Notes under the pieces: model-generated | Told to the model about the DNA's origin: nothing | The model's input: the letters and a program-made list of their open reading frames with translations, nothing else | Databases searched by the model: none | In this document: piece after piece, positions 20,254 to 31,079 of the stretch | How the letters are laid out: the number at the start of each line of letters is the position of its first letter | How positions within the stretch are numbered: position 1 is the first letter of the stretch | Made by a program: the position numbers and the translations under genes | Origin: Synanceia verrucosa | Lineage: Eukaryota > Chordata > Actinopteri > Perciformes > Synanceiidae | Direction of reading: 5' to 3' | DNA: 64,000 nt | Assembly (NCBI GenBank): GCA_029721515.1 | Contig: CM056550.1 | Coordinates: 10,729,844 to 10,793,843, forward strand

Positions 20254-21550
20254 CAAGGGGGCAGTTGTGGGTTCTCCAAGTGAGGACCACTTCCGCGTTT
20301 AAAAAGCTGCATTTCCGTCCGCCGCTGGGGGCTGGCTCCGGAAGTGAGCAATTCTCCATTGACCGCCATGTTAAAATAACCGACTTTACAGCTTTAAAAA
20401 ACATATTTACAGTCTGGTACATTTTAATTTTTTGGTCTCTACCGATAGTCTCCACCTCTGTGAACACTGTGAGGGGGGTGAATTTTTTTTTTTTATCACA
20501 ATCGTTTTAGTGTTATTTCGGCTTAAAATTCTTGCATAAATTAGGGCGTGGTTACGTTGAGTGACAGGTTCACAGACAGCTACCGGCAGTTAGCTCTTTG
20601 CTAAAGCATCGTCTGAGCTAGGCTAGGCTACATCCAGGGGTCTGTGTTTGTTTCTGGCAATATGGCGTGTGTGGGCGGCACGGTGGTGCAATGGTTAGCA
20701 CTGTCGCCTCAGCAAGAAGGTACCCGGTTCCCGATGTGGAGTTTGCATGTTCTCCCCGTGTTTGCGTGGGTTCTCTCCGGGTACTCCGGCTTCCTCCCAT
20801 CATCCAAGAACATGCATGGGTATTGTTGATTGTACTAATCGACCGTCAAAGGATTGTGTGTTGCATTTTTTTCCATGTGTAAATATCTAGTACTATTCTA
20901 TCCAATACCCATAGGCTGTGTAAAACAGAGTTTACCCGGATGCTGCCACTTATTGGTATGTGTCGGCATATTTTGCCGCTGGCTTATAAAGACTTTATTG
21001 CCGACTCATGATCCCTGCTGATGCAGGTAGATGACCAGAGTATGTTGAGTCTGTTAAGTGCGGGAATACAACCTTATTTTGTGTCATTGTTCTGTTTAAA
21101 AAGTACGCCGTTGCATGCACAGAGATGCTCCGTCAGAAAGCGGCTTGCTGTGCTGGATAAACGTTAGTGGATGGAGGCAGTGTTGAAACACGGTAACTAA
21201 CATGTTAAACGATCGTTTCACACCTAAAAACTCTCAATCGAAAAGGTGATTTTTAAAACACAGCAGCAGCATTACGATCTGTTTTTGCTGCCGGTAGCTG
21301 CTTGTTAGCCTAGCCTAGCTGAATAGCCTTAGGCTAGCTCCAGTTCAGCGCGGTTAACTTGAGTTCAGTGGGCGGGATCTCGGCCGGCTGACCCATAAAG
21401 TTACCGCCTCTTCTCCAAATATGGAAAGTACACGCCCACTGAAATCCAAGATGGAACAGTTCAAATGACCATGATAGGAGCACAAAAAGGACTCCCCCAA
21501 ACCAATGGGTGACGTCACGGGTGCTACGTCCATTCTTTTTACAGTCTATG
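20254..21550. mobile_element. 1.3-kb non-autonomous insertion with 8-bp target duplication
   Basis: ATTTAGAT is present on both sides (20246-20253 and 21551-21558) but once at the matching site in segment A (near 6980). The element begins CAAGGGGGCAGTTG and ends TTTTACAGTCTATG. Its right part has AATCCAAGATGG, CCAATGGGTGACGTCACGG and ACAGTCTATG, a common fish repeat. The 8-bp duplication suggests hAT-type transposition, but terminal repeats are weak. No transposase is present. A SINE is nested at 20673-20852. Confidence 0.75.
20673..20852 (+). repeat. tRNA-derived SINE nested in the 1.3-kb insertion
   Basis: Starts GGGCGGCACGGTGGTGCAATGG, then GTTAGCACTGTCGCC, AGCAAGAAGGTACCCGGTTC, TTCTCCCCGTGTTTGCGTGGG and TACTCCGGCTTCCTCCC. 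Same family as 8268-8550, in the opposite orientation to the module's own SINE. The tail is lost. Confidence 0.8.
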
Positions 21551-22098
21551 ATTTAGATGTTACAGTCAAGGCAAAGACCTAGCAAGTAGGCTAATTAGCG
21601 ATTAGCTTTACTCGTGATCAGCATACTAATAAACATGAATTTGGTTGTAAAAATGTTGCTATTAGACAGGCAGTACATTACCATAAGACAGACGATGTTT
21701 CACTAAACTTTTCAACCATTTATGACAAATATTCTAAAATATAAATATAAAAGATGTTGCCAACGTGAATGTTAAGGTTACTTACCCGTCTGTGGCGCCA
21801 CTCTGGAAAATTCCCTCTGCAAGCAGAGATTCAAGCTTTTTCTACAGTTTAACACGTTGTAGAGTTCAAATTTACACTGCATGTCTGGGTAAAACTGACC
21901 TGCTTAGACTCTCTGTCTGTTGTTAACTGGACTGATCACTGGACACTAGACTGATGTGTGCGTGTGTGTGTGTGTATACATGCATTATGCATTAAGATAC
22001 ACATTAATGTGTAATAATGCACTTATTGATTTTTGACAATACTTAGTTACTTTATGGTTGTCTGGTAACTCGAATATGCAAATGATAATAGAATGTAC

Positions 22099-22164
22099 AG
22101 TACAGATCAAAGCAGATTAGAATACAGATCAAAGCAGATCAGAATACAGATCAAAGCAGATTAG
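22099..22164 (+). repeat. 22-bp minisatellite, 3 units
   Basis: Three units of the same 22-bp repeat in the module copy of the spacer, at the same position just upstream of the rightward 5' exon. Confidence 0.95.
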
Positions 22165-22483
22165 AACAGAACGGAACACAACTGAAGTGTTTAACAGAAG
22201 ACACGCTGCTCATTTCACCTGAGAAAGTGAAGACAAAACTTTTGAGCTAGCTGATCCATCAGTTATCGGCATCAAGTAAGTACACAAATACATGAAGTAA
22301 AGCACTCATTAACCAGCTATTATTATTATTACCAAAACACATTTCACCAATGGTCTGTTAGCTGTCAATACAACACTGTTCTACAAAATTTCTCAAATTT
22401 TAAAGTACCTGGTCCAGCTCATATTGTATCATATATTATATTATTGGAGTATTAATGCTGATACATCAACATGTAAGCTGTAT

Positions 22484-22752
22484 TTGGGGACTGGAGCCTA
22501 TCCCAGCTGTCGTAGGGCAGAAGGCAGGGTACACCCTGGACAAGTCTCCAGTTCATCACAGGACACATAGAGACAGACAAACACTCACACTCACATTCAC
22601 ACCTACCGTCAATTTAAATTAGCCAATTAACCTAATCCCCATGCATGTTTTTGGATGGTGGGAGGAAGTCAGAGTACCCGGAGAGAACACAGTAAGGCCC
22701 CGGGACCGGGAATCGAACCCGGTACCTTCTTGTTGTGAGGTGACAGTGCTAA
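22484..22752 (-). repeat. tRNA-derived SINE in the spacer module copy
   Basis: Same SINE and same place as 8268-8550. It lost about 20 bp after ACCCGGAGA and keeps a slightly different head (GTTAGCACTGTCACC on the minus strand). The module similarity ends at its head, where TGTTATGGATTTTTT begins. Confidence 0.75.
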
Positions 22753-23300
22753 CTGTTATGGATTTTTTCTAAATTTAGGAGTTCCTAGGGTTGGCTAGTG
22801 TCCTTTTTTTACAGCAGTAAATCCTTAAACTGTCCCTGCAGAATGCAGGTTTGAAGCACAGTGTCTCAAGGAAAACAGATGGCTAGTTATCTCTAAGTTG
22901 ACTAGGTAACCAAGGTCAGAGGAGCCTGCCAGCGTTGGCCCTTTGATAAGGCCAACAAAGACAACAGGCGCCACTGTTAGTTCAGAGCTTAGAATGAGCA
23001 TGCCCTGACTGTAACGCTACTCAAGAGTAATGTAAGGTAATATACTTGTACTTAACTGGGTGTTTGTTTATAAGGCTGAGCACCATAGGGAAAGGTAGGA
23101 ATATGTGGTGGACTCTGGCAGCTGTACGGTTGTCCACGACAAAGTTCATATTCCTCCTGATATATCAGAATCTTCAATAAATGTTACTTCTTCAATCAAC
23201 TGCGGGAGGCTCCTGGGTGCATCCATTCTTTCCTCACTGATTATTCAATATTTTCCACGACACTACGTACACCCCACCAACATAATTTTTACCTCAAAAC
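22753..23300 (+). repeat. LTR-like promoter/polyadenylation segment, uncertain
   Basis: Begins TGTTATGG at the end of the SINE. It contains a TATA-like TTTATAAGG near 23070 and an AATAAATG signal about 110 bp downstream, then a C-rich end near CACCCCACCAACA. That order resembles U3-R-U5 of an LTR, but no target duplication, primer site or retroviral-like gene is visible. Confidence 0.25.
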
Positions 23301-24860
23301 GTTGGAAATCTTGTCCTGGTCATAGCGATGTGTCTCTCATTTTTTTGAGGTTTTGGCTCCAGACCCTTTATTAGGGTGGCACCTCCAAAAATCCATAGGG
23401 TCCAATGTTAATTTTCAGAGGAAAAGGCGTGAGAAAGCAGAGACACCTCTTGTGTTTAACCTGCCACTATCGGCCTTCTGAGTGGGCTAGAAAATTTACA
23501 CCACTGCGATCATTGCAAGCTCCTGTCGCCTCTCGTCCAAACCCCAAAGGCCTACGCCTTAAGGTTTTTGATTTATTCAGAGGAGTTCAACAGGTCCAAC
23601 TCAGCTTGAAATCAGTGGCAGGCAGTGAGAGCCAGTGTGGGAGACAGAGCAGGGGCGTGCCTACACTTTTTCATAGGGGTGCCCCATGGGGTGTCGAAGC
23701 CATGCAGGGGTGGACAGCAGAATTAGGTGATGTGCATGCACCTCCTCACATGCAAAAATCTAAGCTCTACTATTTCCATTTTTTTTTTTTTTTGATGAGA
23801 GGTAATTTGACACGTCAGCTGATAATCAGTGGCAGACTGAGTAAATGGATGTTGGTGCGTGTCAGGTGGGGGATCCACATATGATTAACTGCTCTAAGTC
23901 AGACTCGTTTTTCAAAATACGAACTGCATGCTTCGGTCTGTGCTTTTGCAACATGAATCTTGGACAGGCACACATTTAATGTGGATGGTAGTGTTAGGAT
24001 TTTGTGTATGTTTATCCAGATTGTAGCTATATTTTTATTAGCATAAGTTTAAAAATCATATGACCGGGAGCATTGCTTAAGTATTGCTTAAATGATGGTT
24101 TTTCAGCTGCACGTAAAAGCTGCAGACTGGAATTATTTCTCTTTTTCAGATCACATCATTCACTTCCTACTGCCTAGATCTCACACACTCAGAGTGCACA
24201 GCAGAGTTAAAATTTATTCTTCTCCAGATTCTAGTTGATTAAGCCTATACAGCTCCTAAGCAGTTTGTAACCAATAATTTTGTGCTCAATGCTGATATGT
24301 ATCTCCAGGAGACAATAGGAAGGTTTCACACAGCCGGAAAAAGAGGTTCTGTTTTCCTAACATGTTGATAGGCCCTGTTGAGATGTGAAAGGTCACGCTT
24401 GTGCTATTTTATTGTCCAAGTATGATTTGTTTTAAGCATGGACAGGTTTATTAGTTGTGGGTAATATTAACTTAGACATTTTTACTGATTAAGGTTTGTG
24501 CAAATATACTGATATGGTTATGGTGTGTTCAATCATTTAAATTCATTATAATTGTATGTTCAACCAATATACAACTTTTAATCAGAATAAGGTTTGCATT
24601 GTTACACTTATATTTCTTACTTGTAGTGATGAAGTTAATAATGTATTCTGATGATACTTTTCATGATGTTTTTAGTATGGGTGGTGTATTTTGTAGAAGT
24701 AGTGGACCTGTAGACAAAGAACAGAGCAGAACAGAGGGATGGAATGTGTGGGTGTAAACAAGGTTCTAGGGAGGGTTATCTCCCTTGGCCGGAGACATCT
24801 CCCAGAGGCACAAAATAACACCCTGCAGGTCTGCTGTGCCACTTTGGGACGCCCTTTTGC
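23300..24860. other. No supported gene; dispersed-repeat-like pieces
   Basis: 23650-23720 has AGGGGCGTGCCTACACTTTTTC...GGGGTGCCCC, recognisable in style as a fish DNA-element fragment. A 159-residue open frame at 23405-23884 runs through this piece and a poly-T and shows no domain. Confidence 0.45.
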
Positions 24861-24864
24861 ACCA

Positions 24865-25090
24865 GAAGTCAACCAATGAGGAGAAGAGCTGATGACATCC
24901 AACACCCCAAAGACCTGAAGACAACGCCTAGTTAGAAAGTGAAACTTGTAAAAACTATAAAAGGATTGGACTTAGCCTGGAACACCCAAGGCCCCAGAAA
25001 CCCAGACTCTGTTTTAATATTCTTTGTCTCACTCATTAAATCGAGATTTTAACTGAGAAATCTCCTTGTCTTCCTCGTCTTCTCTCCCTT
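24865..25090 (+). repeat. LTR-like core: CCAAT, TATA and poly(A) signals
   Basis: CCAATGAGG at 24875, CTATAAAAGG at 24955 and ATTAAA at 25037 are spaced like the U3-R of a fish LTR retroelement, followed by a pyrimidine-rich U5-like tract to 25095. A run of GTGGGAAATTAAAGTACCTC-like units follows at 25180-25370. No internal genes or second LTR, so at most a solo LTR. Confidence 0.35.
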
Positions 25091-25179
25091 TCATCAATGA
25101 CCACGCAAAAAAACGGGTGTAAGGTATATTTAATCTTATTTGGAGTCAGATTACTTATTGCCTGTTGAGTATTGTTCTC

Positions 25180-25372
25180 GAGTGTGGGACATTAGTACTG
25201 GAATACCCCTCAAAGACAGGAAAACCCTACCCAAGAGTGTGGGAAATTAAAGTACCTCGTGGGAAGTAATAGTACCTCTTGGAGTCAGAGTGTTCCATCT
25301 TTAGAGTTGTGGGAAACTAATATAAGAGTACCTCTTGGGAAATATAAGTACCTCTTGTAACAAGCACAACCA
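25180..25372 (+). repeat. Degenerate minisatellite (AGTACCTCTTGG-type units)
   Basis: Imperfect units containing GTGGGAAA and AGTACCTCTTG or AGTACCTCGTG recur at least four times with variable spacing. It lies just upstream of the tRNA-Ser gene. Confidence 0.6.
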
Positions 25373-25399
25373 CCCGTTAATTTCTCTCAACACACAGGG

Positions 25400-25481
25400 G
25401 ACGAGGTGGCCGAGTGGTTAAGGCGATGGACTGCTAATCTGTTGTGCTCTGCACGCATGGGTTCAAATCCCATCCTCGTCG
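25400..25481 (+). tRNA. tRNA-Ser(GCT)
   Basis: 82 nt with a long variable arm as expected for serine tRNA. The 7-bp acceptor stem GACGAGG/CCTCGTC pairs perfectly, the discriminator base is G, the A box is TGGCCGAGTGG and the B box GGTTCAAATCC. The anticodon GCT is at 25433-25435. The anticodon stem keeps pairing only through two G-U wobbles (ATGGA with TCTGT). Probably functional, or only recently silenced. Confidence 0.85.
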
Positions 25482-25897
25482 CAGAACGCTTTCCTTTAAT
25501 CTGCGGAGCTGAAGGTGATGAATTGTCAGACAACAGCAACGACTCCAGGACAATGTGGGAGGGGATGAAGACACTCAATATCGGGTTACAGACTGTTGAA
25601 CCAGGCCCGGGTAGGGCCATTAGGGGGTGACCTCAATGCTAATAGACCTGGGACCTGCAACCTCTGCTGCCGCGGACCATCCTCATGCTGATCACTTTCC
25701 GAGATGACGAGTTTGATAATAAAAGAAACAATCTGTTATGGAGGGTATGTGCGGGATGGCGGCAAAGAGCAATCAAATTCCAACAGGAACAACGACTGAG
25801 AGTCAAAGCATACATAAGAACTATGTTATGTAATCCATAAAACAATACGTTCGTAATGCCAGCTATACCATATCATCACAAGGCTGTATAGAGGATA

Positions 25898-26525
25898 CAC
25901 TATATCGCCAAAAGTATTCGCTCACCTGCCTTGACTCACATATTACCTTAAGTGACATCCCATTCCGAATCCATAGGGTTCAATATAGGGTTCACCCTTT
26001 GCAGCTATAACAGCTTCAACTCTTCCGGGAAGGCTGTCCACAAGGTTTAGGAGTGTGTTTATTGGAATTGTTGACCATTCTTCCAGAAGGTCACACACTG
26101 ATATTGGATGAGAAGGCCTGGCTCTCAGTCTCTGCTCTAATTCATCCCAAAGATGTTCTATCGGGTTGAGGTCAGGACTCTGTGCAGGCCAGTCAAGTTC
26201 ATCCACACCAGACTCTGTGATCCATGTCTTTATGGACCTTGCTTTGTGCACTGGTGCACAGTCATGTTGGAAGAGGAAGGGGTCAGCTCCAAACCGTTCC
26301 TACAAAGTTGGGAGCATGAAATTGTCCAAAATGTCTTTCACTGTTCACATGTTCCTTTCACTGGAACTAAGGGGCCAAGCCCAGCTCCTGAAAAACAACC
26401 CCACACCATAATCCCCCCTCCACCAAACTTTACACTTGGCACAATCACAAGTCCAACAAGTACCGTTCTCTGGCAACCGCCAGACCCAGACTTGTCCATC
26501 AGATTGCCAGATGGAGGAGTGCACC
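25898..26525 (-). mobile_element. Tc1-like transposon, one end and C-terminal transposase remnant
   Basis: The intact end CACTATATCGCCAAAAGTATTCG follows a TA at 25896. On the minus strand 26251-25943 encodes 102 residues with the DDE-box region WPAQSPDLNPIEHLWDELE and SLPGRVEAVIAAKG; upstream, in another frame, is FGGGGIMVWGCFSGAGLGPL. The element is cut at about 26525, inside the transposase, so the N-terminal DNA-binding half and other terminus are lost. It belongs to a different Tc1 family from 33822-35427. Confidence 0.9.
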
Positions 26526-26567
26526 ACTTAAAATATATACAACATATACACATGCATGAATGAAGAC

Positions 26568-27092
26568 ATGTCAGAGCGTGAGGTTGCCATGTAAGAACCC
26601 CAGAGGAATTGGGGGTTTGTTGCTTTGCTCAAGGGAATATCATTGAAATTTAAACAGCTGTGGTAGCAGAATATGTCAGAAGCTGTTATGTATGAACTCA
26701 TGATGATGTTGCTAGAAGTTATCTTGTTTAGTCCTCACAGAGAACAGTGTGTGTGCAGTATGCCTTTTCCTCACCGTCAGGCCTGATAAACATGTGGACT
26801 CTGCCTACATCAAAGCATACAGCATGTTTGTTTCTCACTATGATGGTATTGCTTGTCAGCAGGAACTCACATACACATGTATGTATCAGAAGTGCGTAAA
26901 TACAGCTTTTCCTGACATTCTCTATGGGCATTCACTCACAATGCTTTGAGCTACAGTATGTGTTTGAAATCTCATCTCTGTTCTGCAGACAGTTAATAAA
27001 AGAGCTCTTCTGGGCAACTGAATCAGTGAAGTTTATTCACCGGACTCTTGTGTAGTTAAAGAACCCTGTGGAAATGAAAACATCCTGACAGA
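26568..27092 (+). repeat. Possible solo LTR, low confidence
   Basis: Begins TGTCAGAGCG and ends CATCCTGACA, so the ends are a TGTCAG/CTGACA inverted hexamer, with an AATAAAAGAGCTC polyadenylation-like signal about 95 bp before the end. No clear target duplication flanks it. Confidence 0.3.
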
Positions 27093-27478
27093 ATATTTCC
27101 ACAACAACATTTTCTCATTCATACATTTTCATATAAATCCCTTGCTGAATTTACAGAGAAAAGTTTTACTCGTTACATGGTCATACTTCATGTACTACAC
27201 TTGCGTTAGCGCCAAAAGCTGTGTTGTCTGCTATATCAGCGGTACAGCGATAGCAATTTGTACATAAATGACCAAGTTCCAAATTACTTACCTGTCCAAC
27301 ATTTAATAAAACGCTGACTGAAGCGATGCTACGCTGCTCCTCCCATTGCGATGGCGGTGCGATGGACGTAATCCAGTGTGACACTGGAGCTATTAGTCAC
27401 GATTGGCTTTCATCCAAAATCATAATCGTTTTGATTGGCCCTTGTCCAATGTGAGGGCTAGGTGATCTATTGGCTCAG

Positions 27479-28146
27479 GTTGTATCTGTTAGAGTAGTGG
27501 AGAAGAGGATGTGTTTACTCTTCCTCCCTTTAACACATGCTGCAGATTAGTTTTGTGCCTCAGTAGTCCCTGTGCTTCTCATCTCACAGGTATCCATAGA
27601 TCCAGTCTACCTGGTGGAGTAGTGGTTGTGCAGACCAGTCAGGCTTCATCTTCTGGTTCTGAGTGACGTGGTGGTGACGAGGTCATCCTGCGGAGGTTTC
27701 TCCTGTTTGGTGTGGTGGAGAGGAAGACGTGCTTCTCATCCTTTGCTGATAGCTTGATGATGCTCTTCATCCCCTTGGACACTCTCATATAATTCTATAT
27801 ATACACACTGTATATTAGCTGTTGTTATATTGATTTGGACATTTCCATACAATTTTGTATGTAGTGTTAATGTGTTTTCATTGTTGTTATTCTGTACACA
27901 TGGCATCTATTGCACGTCTGTCCATCCCGGAAGAGGGATCCCTCCTCTGTCGCTCTTTCTGAGGTTTCTTCCGTTTCTTTTTCCCTGTTAAAAGGTTTTT
28001 TTTGGGAGTTTTTCCTTAGTCGATGCGAGGGTCATTTGTAACGGACAGAGGGTGTCATATCCTGTACAGATTGTAAAGCCCAATGGGGCAAATTCATAAT
28101 TTGTGATATTGGGCTATACAAATAAAGTTGACTTGACTTGACTTGA
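27479..28146 (+). mobile_element. LINE-B 3' end, 5'-truncated, with 12-bp target duplication
   Basis: 668 bp matching the 3' part of LINE-B (17528-18249) including the terminal TTGAC repeats. The flanks are CTATTGGCTCAG at 27467-27478 and again at 28147-28158. About 50 bp of 3' UTR near 27716 is missing relative to LINE-B at 17775-17830. The 5' junction overlaps LINE sequence by the 6 bases GCTCAG. Confidence 0.9.
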
Positions 28147-28268
28147 CTATTGGCTCAGCATATTGGAGTAACAACAGACTATCGGTCACCAAATAGCGCC
28201 ACAGAGACTGCAGAAGCAAATGTTAGCATGCTAGCATTAGCCAATACTCTAAACACTACACACTACGA

Positions 28269-28476
28269 GTCTGATAGTTATTGTTACTAATGATGGATTT
28301 GAACATACTTAAGATAGTAAACACAGTTTCTTGCCTTCATTCAGTATATATAGTCCACATCTGAGCTGACCTCACCTGGTCCACACACCTCTCACCAAGT
28401 GGAGAAGACCCAACAGAGACTTTACTTCCTCAGGAAGATAAAACAAGCTGTCCTCCCTCAAAACCTGCTGATGAAC
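28269..28476 (+). mobile_element. LINE fragment related to 10705-11073
   Basis: Shares TAGTTATTGTTACTAATGATGGA through to AACCTGCTGATGAACT, including the QQRLYFLRKI frame. It then diverges into unrelated sequence after the Asn codon, so it is a shorter truncated copy. Confidence 0.65.
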
Positions 28477-29050
28477 TGTTTGGGATGTGAACAGAGTGAA
28501 CAGGACAGAGAAGAGAACAGTTCTCCATCTGAGGAGATGGAGCTCATCCTGTTCCAGTCTGGCTGCCTTGTTAGGACAAGGTCTCCTCAGCTCTCTGCTA
28601 ACCTGCTCTACAGTGATGGTTCTGGGCAGAGGGCTGGCACATCTCGTAGTTAGGATTCCTGGTTTTCAACTCCTGGAATGAAAATGACTGTTTTAGGGCA
28701 GCAGTAGCTCAGTCCTTGGAGAACAGAGCCGTATATATAGAGAGTACCGACAACCAATGTTTACTGTTGTTCAGTAAAAATTGCGTACACTAAACACATG
28801 ACTACCTTTGGACCAATCTCACGACAGAGTTCAGGACAATTCTGTTGTGTTTGGTGTATGCCATGCTAGTTATATAAACACCAGTAACATGTTTGGAGAA
28901 TGTTCAAAAGACTTTTGTTATAATTCTGCTGATTCAAATGAGTTCTGTTATTAACCATAAATGCTGGCATGTTAATTTTTTTACTATCTGGCTCATTTGA
29001 CTGTGACTGTGACCTTTGACCCCTCACAGTGTGCCAGCAGCAGCATCATA

Positions 29051-29517
29051 TTAAAGGGGACATATCATGCAAAACTCACTTTTTGTGGGCCTTTTTAGTC
29101 ACATTTTGGTCTCTGCTGTTCTTATGAACACTCCAAACACAATAAAACATCCATGCGTTTTCTTTGAGTAGCTTTCTGTCAAGAACGGTATTCTGCTGTC
29201 AGCTGTTTTAATTTCCCACGGTTCCTGACGTCAGGAGCCAGGAATTTTGCATAGAACTGCCCCGCACCTGTCGAGTACATCACTTTGACCTCCGGTTGGT
29301 GCAAAAATTTGGGAAGTTCTGGTGGTCCTACAGTAATTCATATCAGGAGACATTCAACATAAGCTCTGTGAGCACAAGGCTCATTTGAAGCTAGCGTTAT
29401 ACACTTATTTGTAATTTGGGTGACTGACTACTGTTAATTGTACTGTCCATGCACTGCAGAGTCACTTTAACCTCTTTAGCCACTGCCATATCTAGAAGTA
29501 AACAGAAGCGCACGGTA

Positions 29518-29554
<37 letters not shown>

Positions 29555-29771
29555 CCTCTTTCCAGAGAGGGGGCGTGGTCAGACACAGCTCAGGGTTATT
29601 TAAAGGTACAGACACACAAACAGCCTGTTCTCAGCAGAGCTCAGTTCAGTGATTTTTAACTGGCTGGAATTCAGGACCAGGGCTGAGTTTACACACTTTG
29701 AATACAATATTGTTGGACATCTGAGACCTCTATAAAATTGCTGAAAAATGTTTATAATATGTCACTTTTAA
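29051..29771. mobile_element. MITE-like element with imperfect terminal inverted repeats
   Basis: Begins TTAAAGGGGACATATCATG and ends TATAATATGTCACTTTTAA, imperfect inverted repeats of about 19 bp, with TA next to each end. The AAAGGGGACATAT terminus is common in fish genomes. It contains a (GA)n run at 29522-29550. No transposase. Confidence 0.6.
29522..29550 (+). repeat. (GA)n microsatellite
   Basis: About 14 uninterrupted GA units inside the MITE-like element. Confidence 0.95.
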
Positions 29772-29862
29772 TATGTGAAGATATTTTGACTCAAATATTA
29801 TCATTCTCATATCATCATTAGCAGAGTTCCCACCGACTGCTACATGGTACACCACACCTGCA

Positions 29863-29913
29863 TGATGAGCTCATGGTGGATGTAGGCCCTGGGTTCAATC
29901 CCTGGCATCACCA
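29863..29913 (+). pseudogene. tRNA-Ala-like fragment
   Basis: GATGAGCTCATGGTGGA followed directly by GGCCCTGGGTTCAATCCC and TGGCATCACCA: the D-arm start and the complete T arm and 3' acceptor of a tRNA-Ala-like sequence, with the anticodon arm deleted. Confidence 0.45.
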
Positions 29914-30654
29914 ACACTTCTTATGTTCACATTAAAGGAGAGGCTCTATTGTCACTCACTGTACCATTTGAACAACACAGCTGCTTCCTTCTGCAGTCAT
30001 GGAGAAGAACTAGAATACACTTCTCAATGGGCAATTTTATTTTGAAAAACTCCCAGACAGCTTAGTGGAGCCATCAAATGTAATATAAACCTTATGAAAA
30101 ACAGAATTAAAATATAACTTAAGTATTTCCAGTTTGAGTTAGCATCTCTGAGCTAAGCATGCTGCAAGCTAAGCATGTTTGTGCAGCTAATCAGATGGAT
30201 GCTCAAGGCTAACAGGCTAAAGCTATTATTTAGCAGTGATCAAGTCTCCACAGACCTGAGGATGAAACTAAATGAAGAAGTTAACTACAGGGCTTGTTAA
30301 ATGGTGTCAGCTGACTGCAGATCAGTCAACATCATGAACACTCTGGTCTAAGAGACAAACTCTGGTTGGCTTGTTGTCAACTGACATCATTGATCATTCA
30401 ACCAATGTTAATATGATCTGTAAAACTGCTGGTGTATTATTGCTGGTGTATTATAGAAGTTCTGAGATTTAAAAAAAAACAATCACTTGGCAGTACTATT
30501 GTACATGAATATAGGTGTTTGTCTTTTTGTTTCTTTACATAAGTAATTGTAGCATTAAACACACACCTTTGGATTTTACACAGCGTGATGTGTATTTACA
30601 ATATTATTAAATAAATGCTTTATTGATCCAGAGGGAATTTCAGAAGAACAAAAA

Positions 30655-30724
30655 ACACTCTGACGTGATGTGGACACAAAACCTTGATCTGGAGTCAGAC
30701 ACACTACCATTGCACCACAGAGTC
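30655..30724 (-). pseudogene. tRNA-Trp(CCA)-like pseudogene
   Basis: The minus strand reads GACTCTG...GGTGCAATGGTAGTG...TCTGACTCCAGATCA, with anticodon CCA at 30692-30690, and ends CATCACGTCAGAGTGT. The acceptor stem pairs except the first base pair. Two bases are missing in the anticodon 3' strand and the T loop has TCC instead of TTC. It lies 277 bp upstream of the tRNA-Gln gene. Confidence 0.65.
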
Positions 30725-31000
30725 TCTTTCACAGAACTGCAAACTTTTGACGGCGAAAAATGCTTATATTTTTTCACATAAAATTATGCATTTCATTGAC
30801 ATTTTTGAAAAGTGAGCTATCTTATAAACTGTGGACAAAGCTAGGAATAGCCAACAGGCTAATGTTCTGGAGCTTTCCATCACATGAACCATTGAAAGAA
30901 CTGCTCTATTATCTGCCCTCTGAACAACATCAATAACAAACATGGAGATATCATATAAGAGTGTGTCTACACAGACTGTGAAGAAAGCAAATAGAGCTGT

Positions 31001-31072
31001 GGTTCCATGGTGTAATGGTTAGCACTCTGGACTTTGAATCCAGTGATCTGAGTTCAAATCTCAGTGGAACCT
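31001..31072 (+). tRNA. tRNA-Gln(TTG)
   Basis: 72 nt with a perfect acceptor stem GGTTCCA/TGGAACC, discriminator T, anticodon stem CTGGA/TCCAG, anticodon TTG at 31034-31036 and T stem CTGAG/CTCAG around TTCAAAT. A box (TGGTGTAATGG) and B box (AGTTCAAATCT) fit a pol III gene. No intron. This looks intact. Confidence 0.95.
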
Positions 31073-31079
31073 GGTTTTA

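Larger units (their letters stand above)
19723..22483 (+). repeat. Third copy of the module upstream region (spacer unit)
   Basis: Continues from the exon relic at 19604-19722 as in 9159 onward, through the TGAACCATT...GCTGG region, the minus-strand 5' exon (donor ACTTAC at 21780-21785), a shortened (GT)n, the 3-unit minisatellite and the rightward leader exon ending at 22275 (donor 22276). It is interrupted by the insertion at 20254-21550. Confidence 0.8.

Noticed and set aside
23405..23884. 159-residue open frame
   Set aside because: Crosses a dispersed-repeat piece and a poly-T run; no domain or homology pattern recognised.
26153..26563. 136-residue plus-strand open frame
   Set aside because: Antisense shadow of the minus-strand Tc1 transposase remnant.
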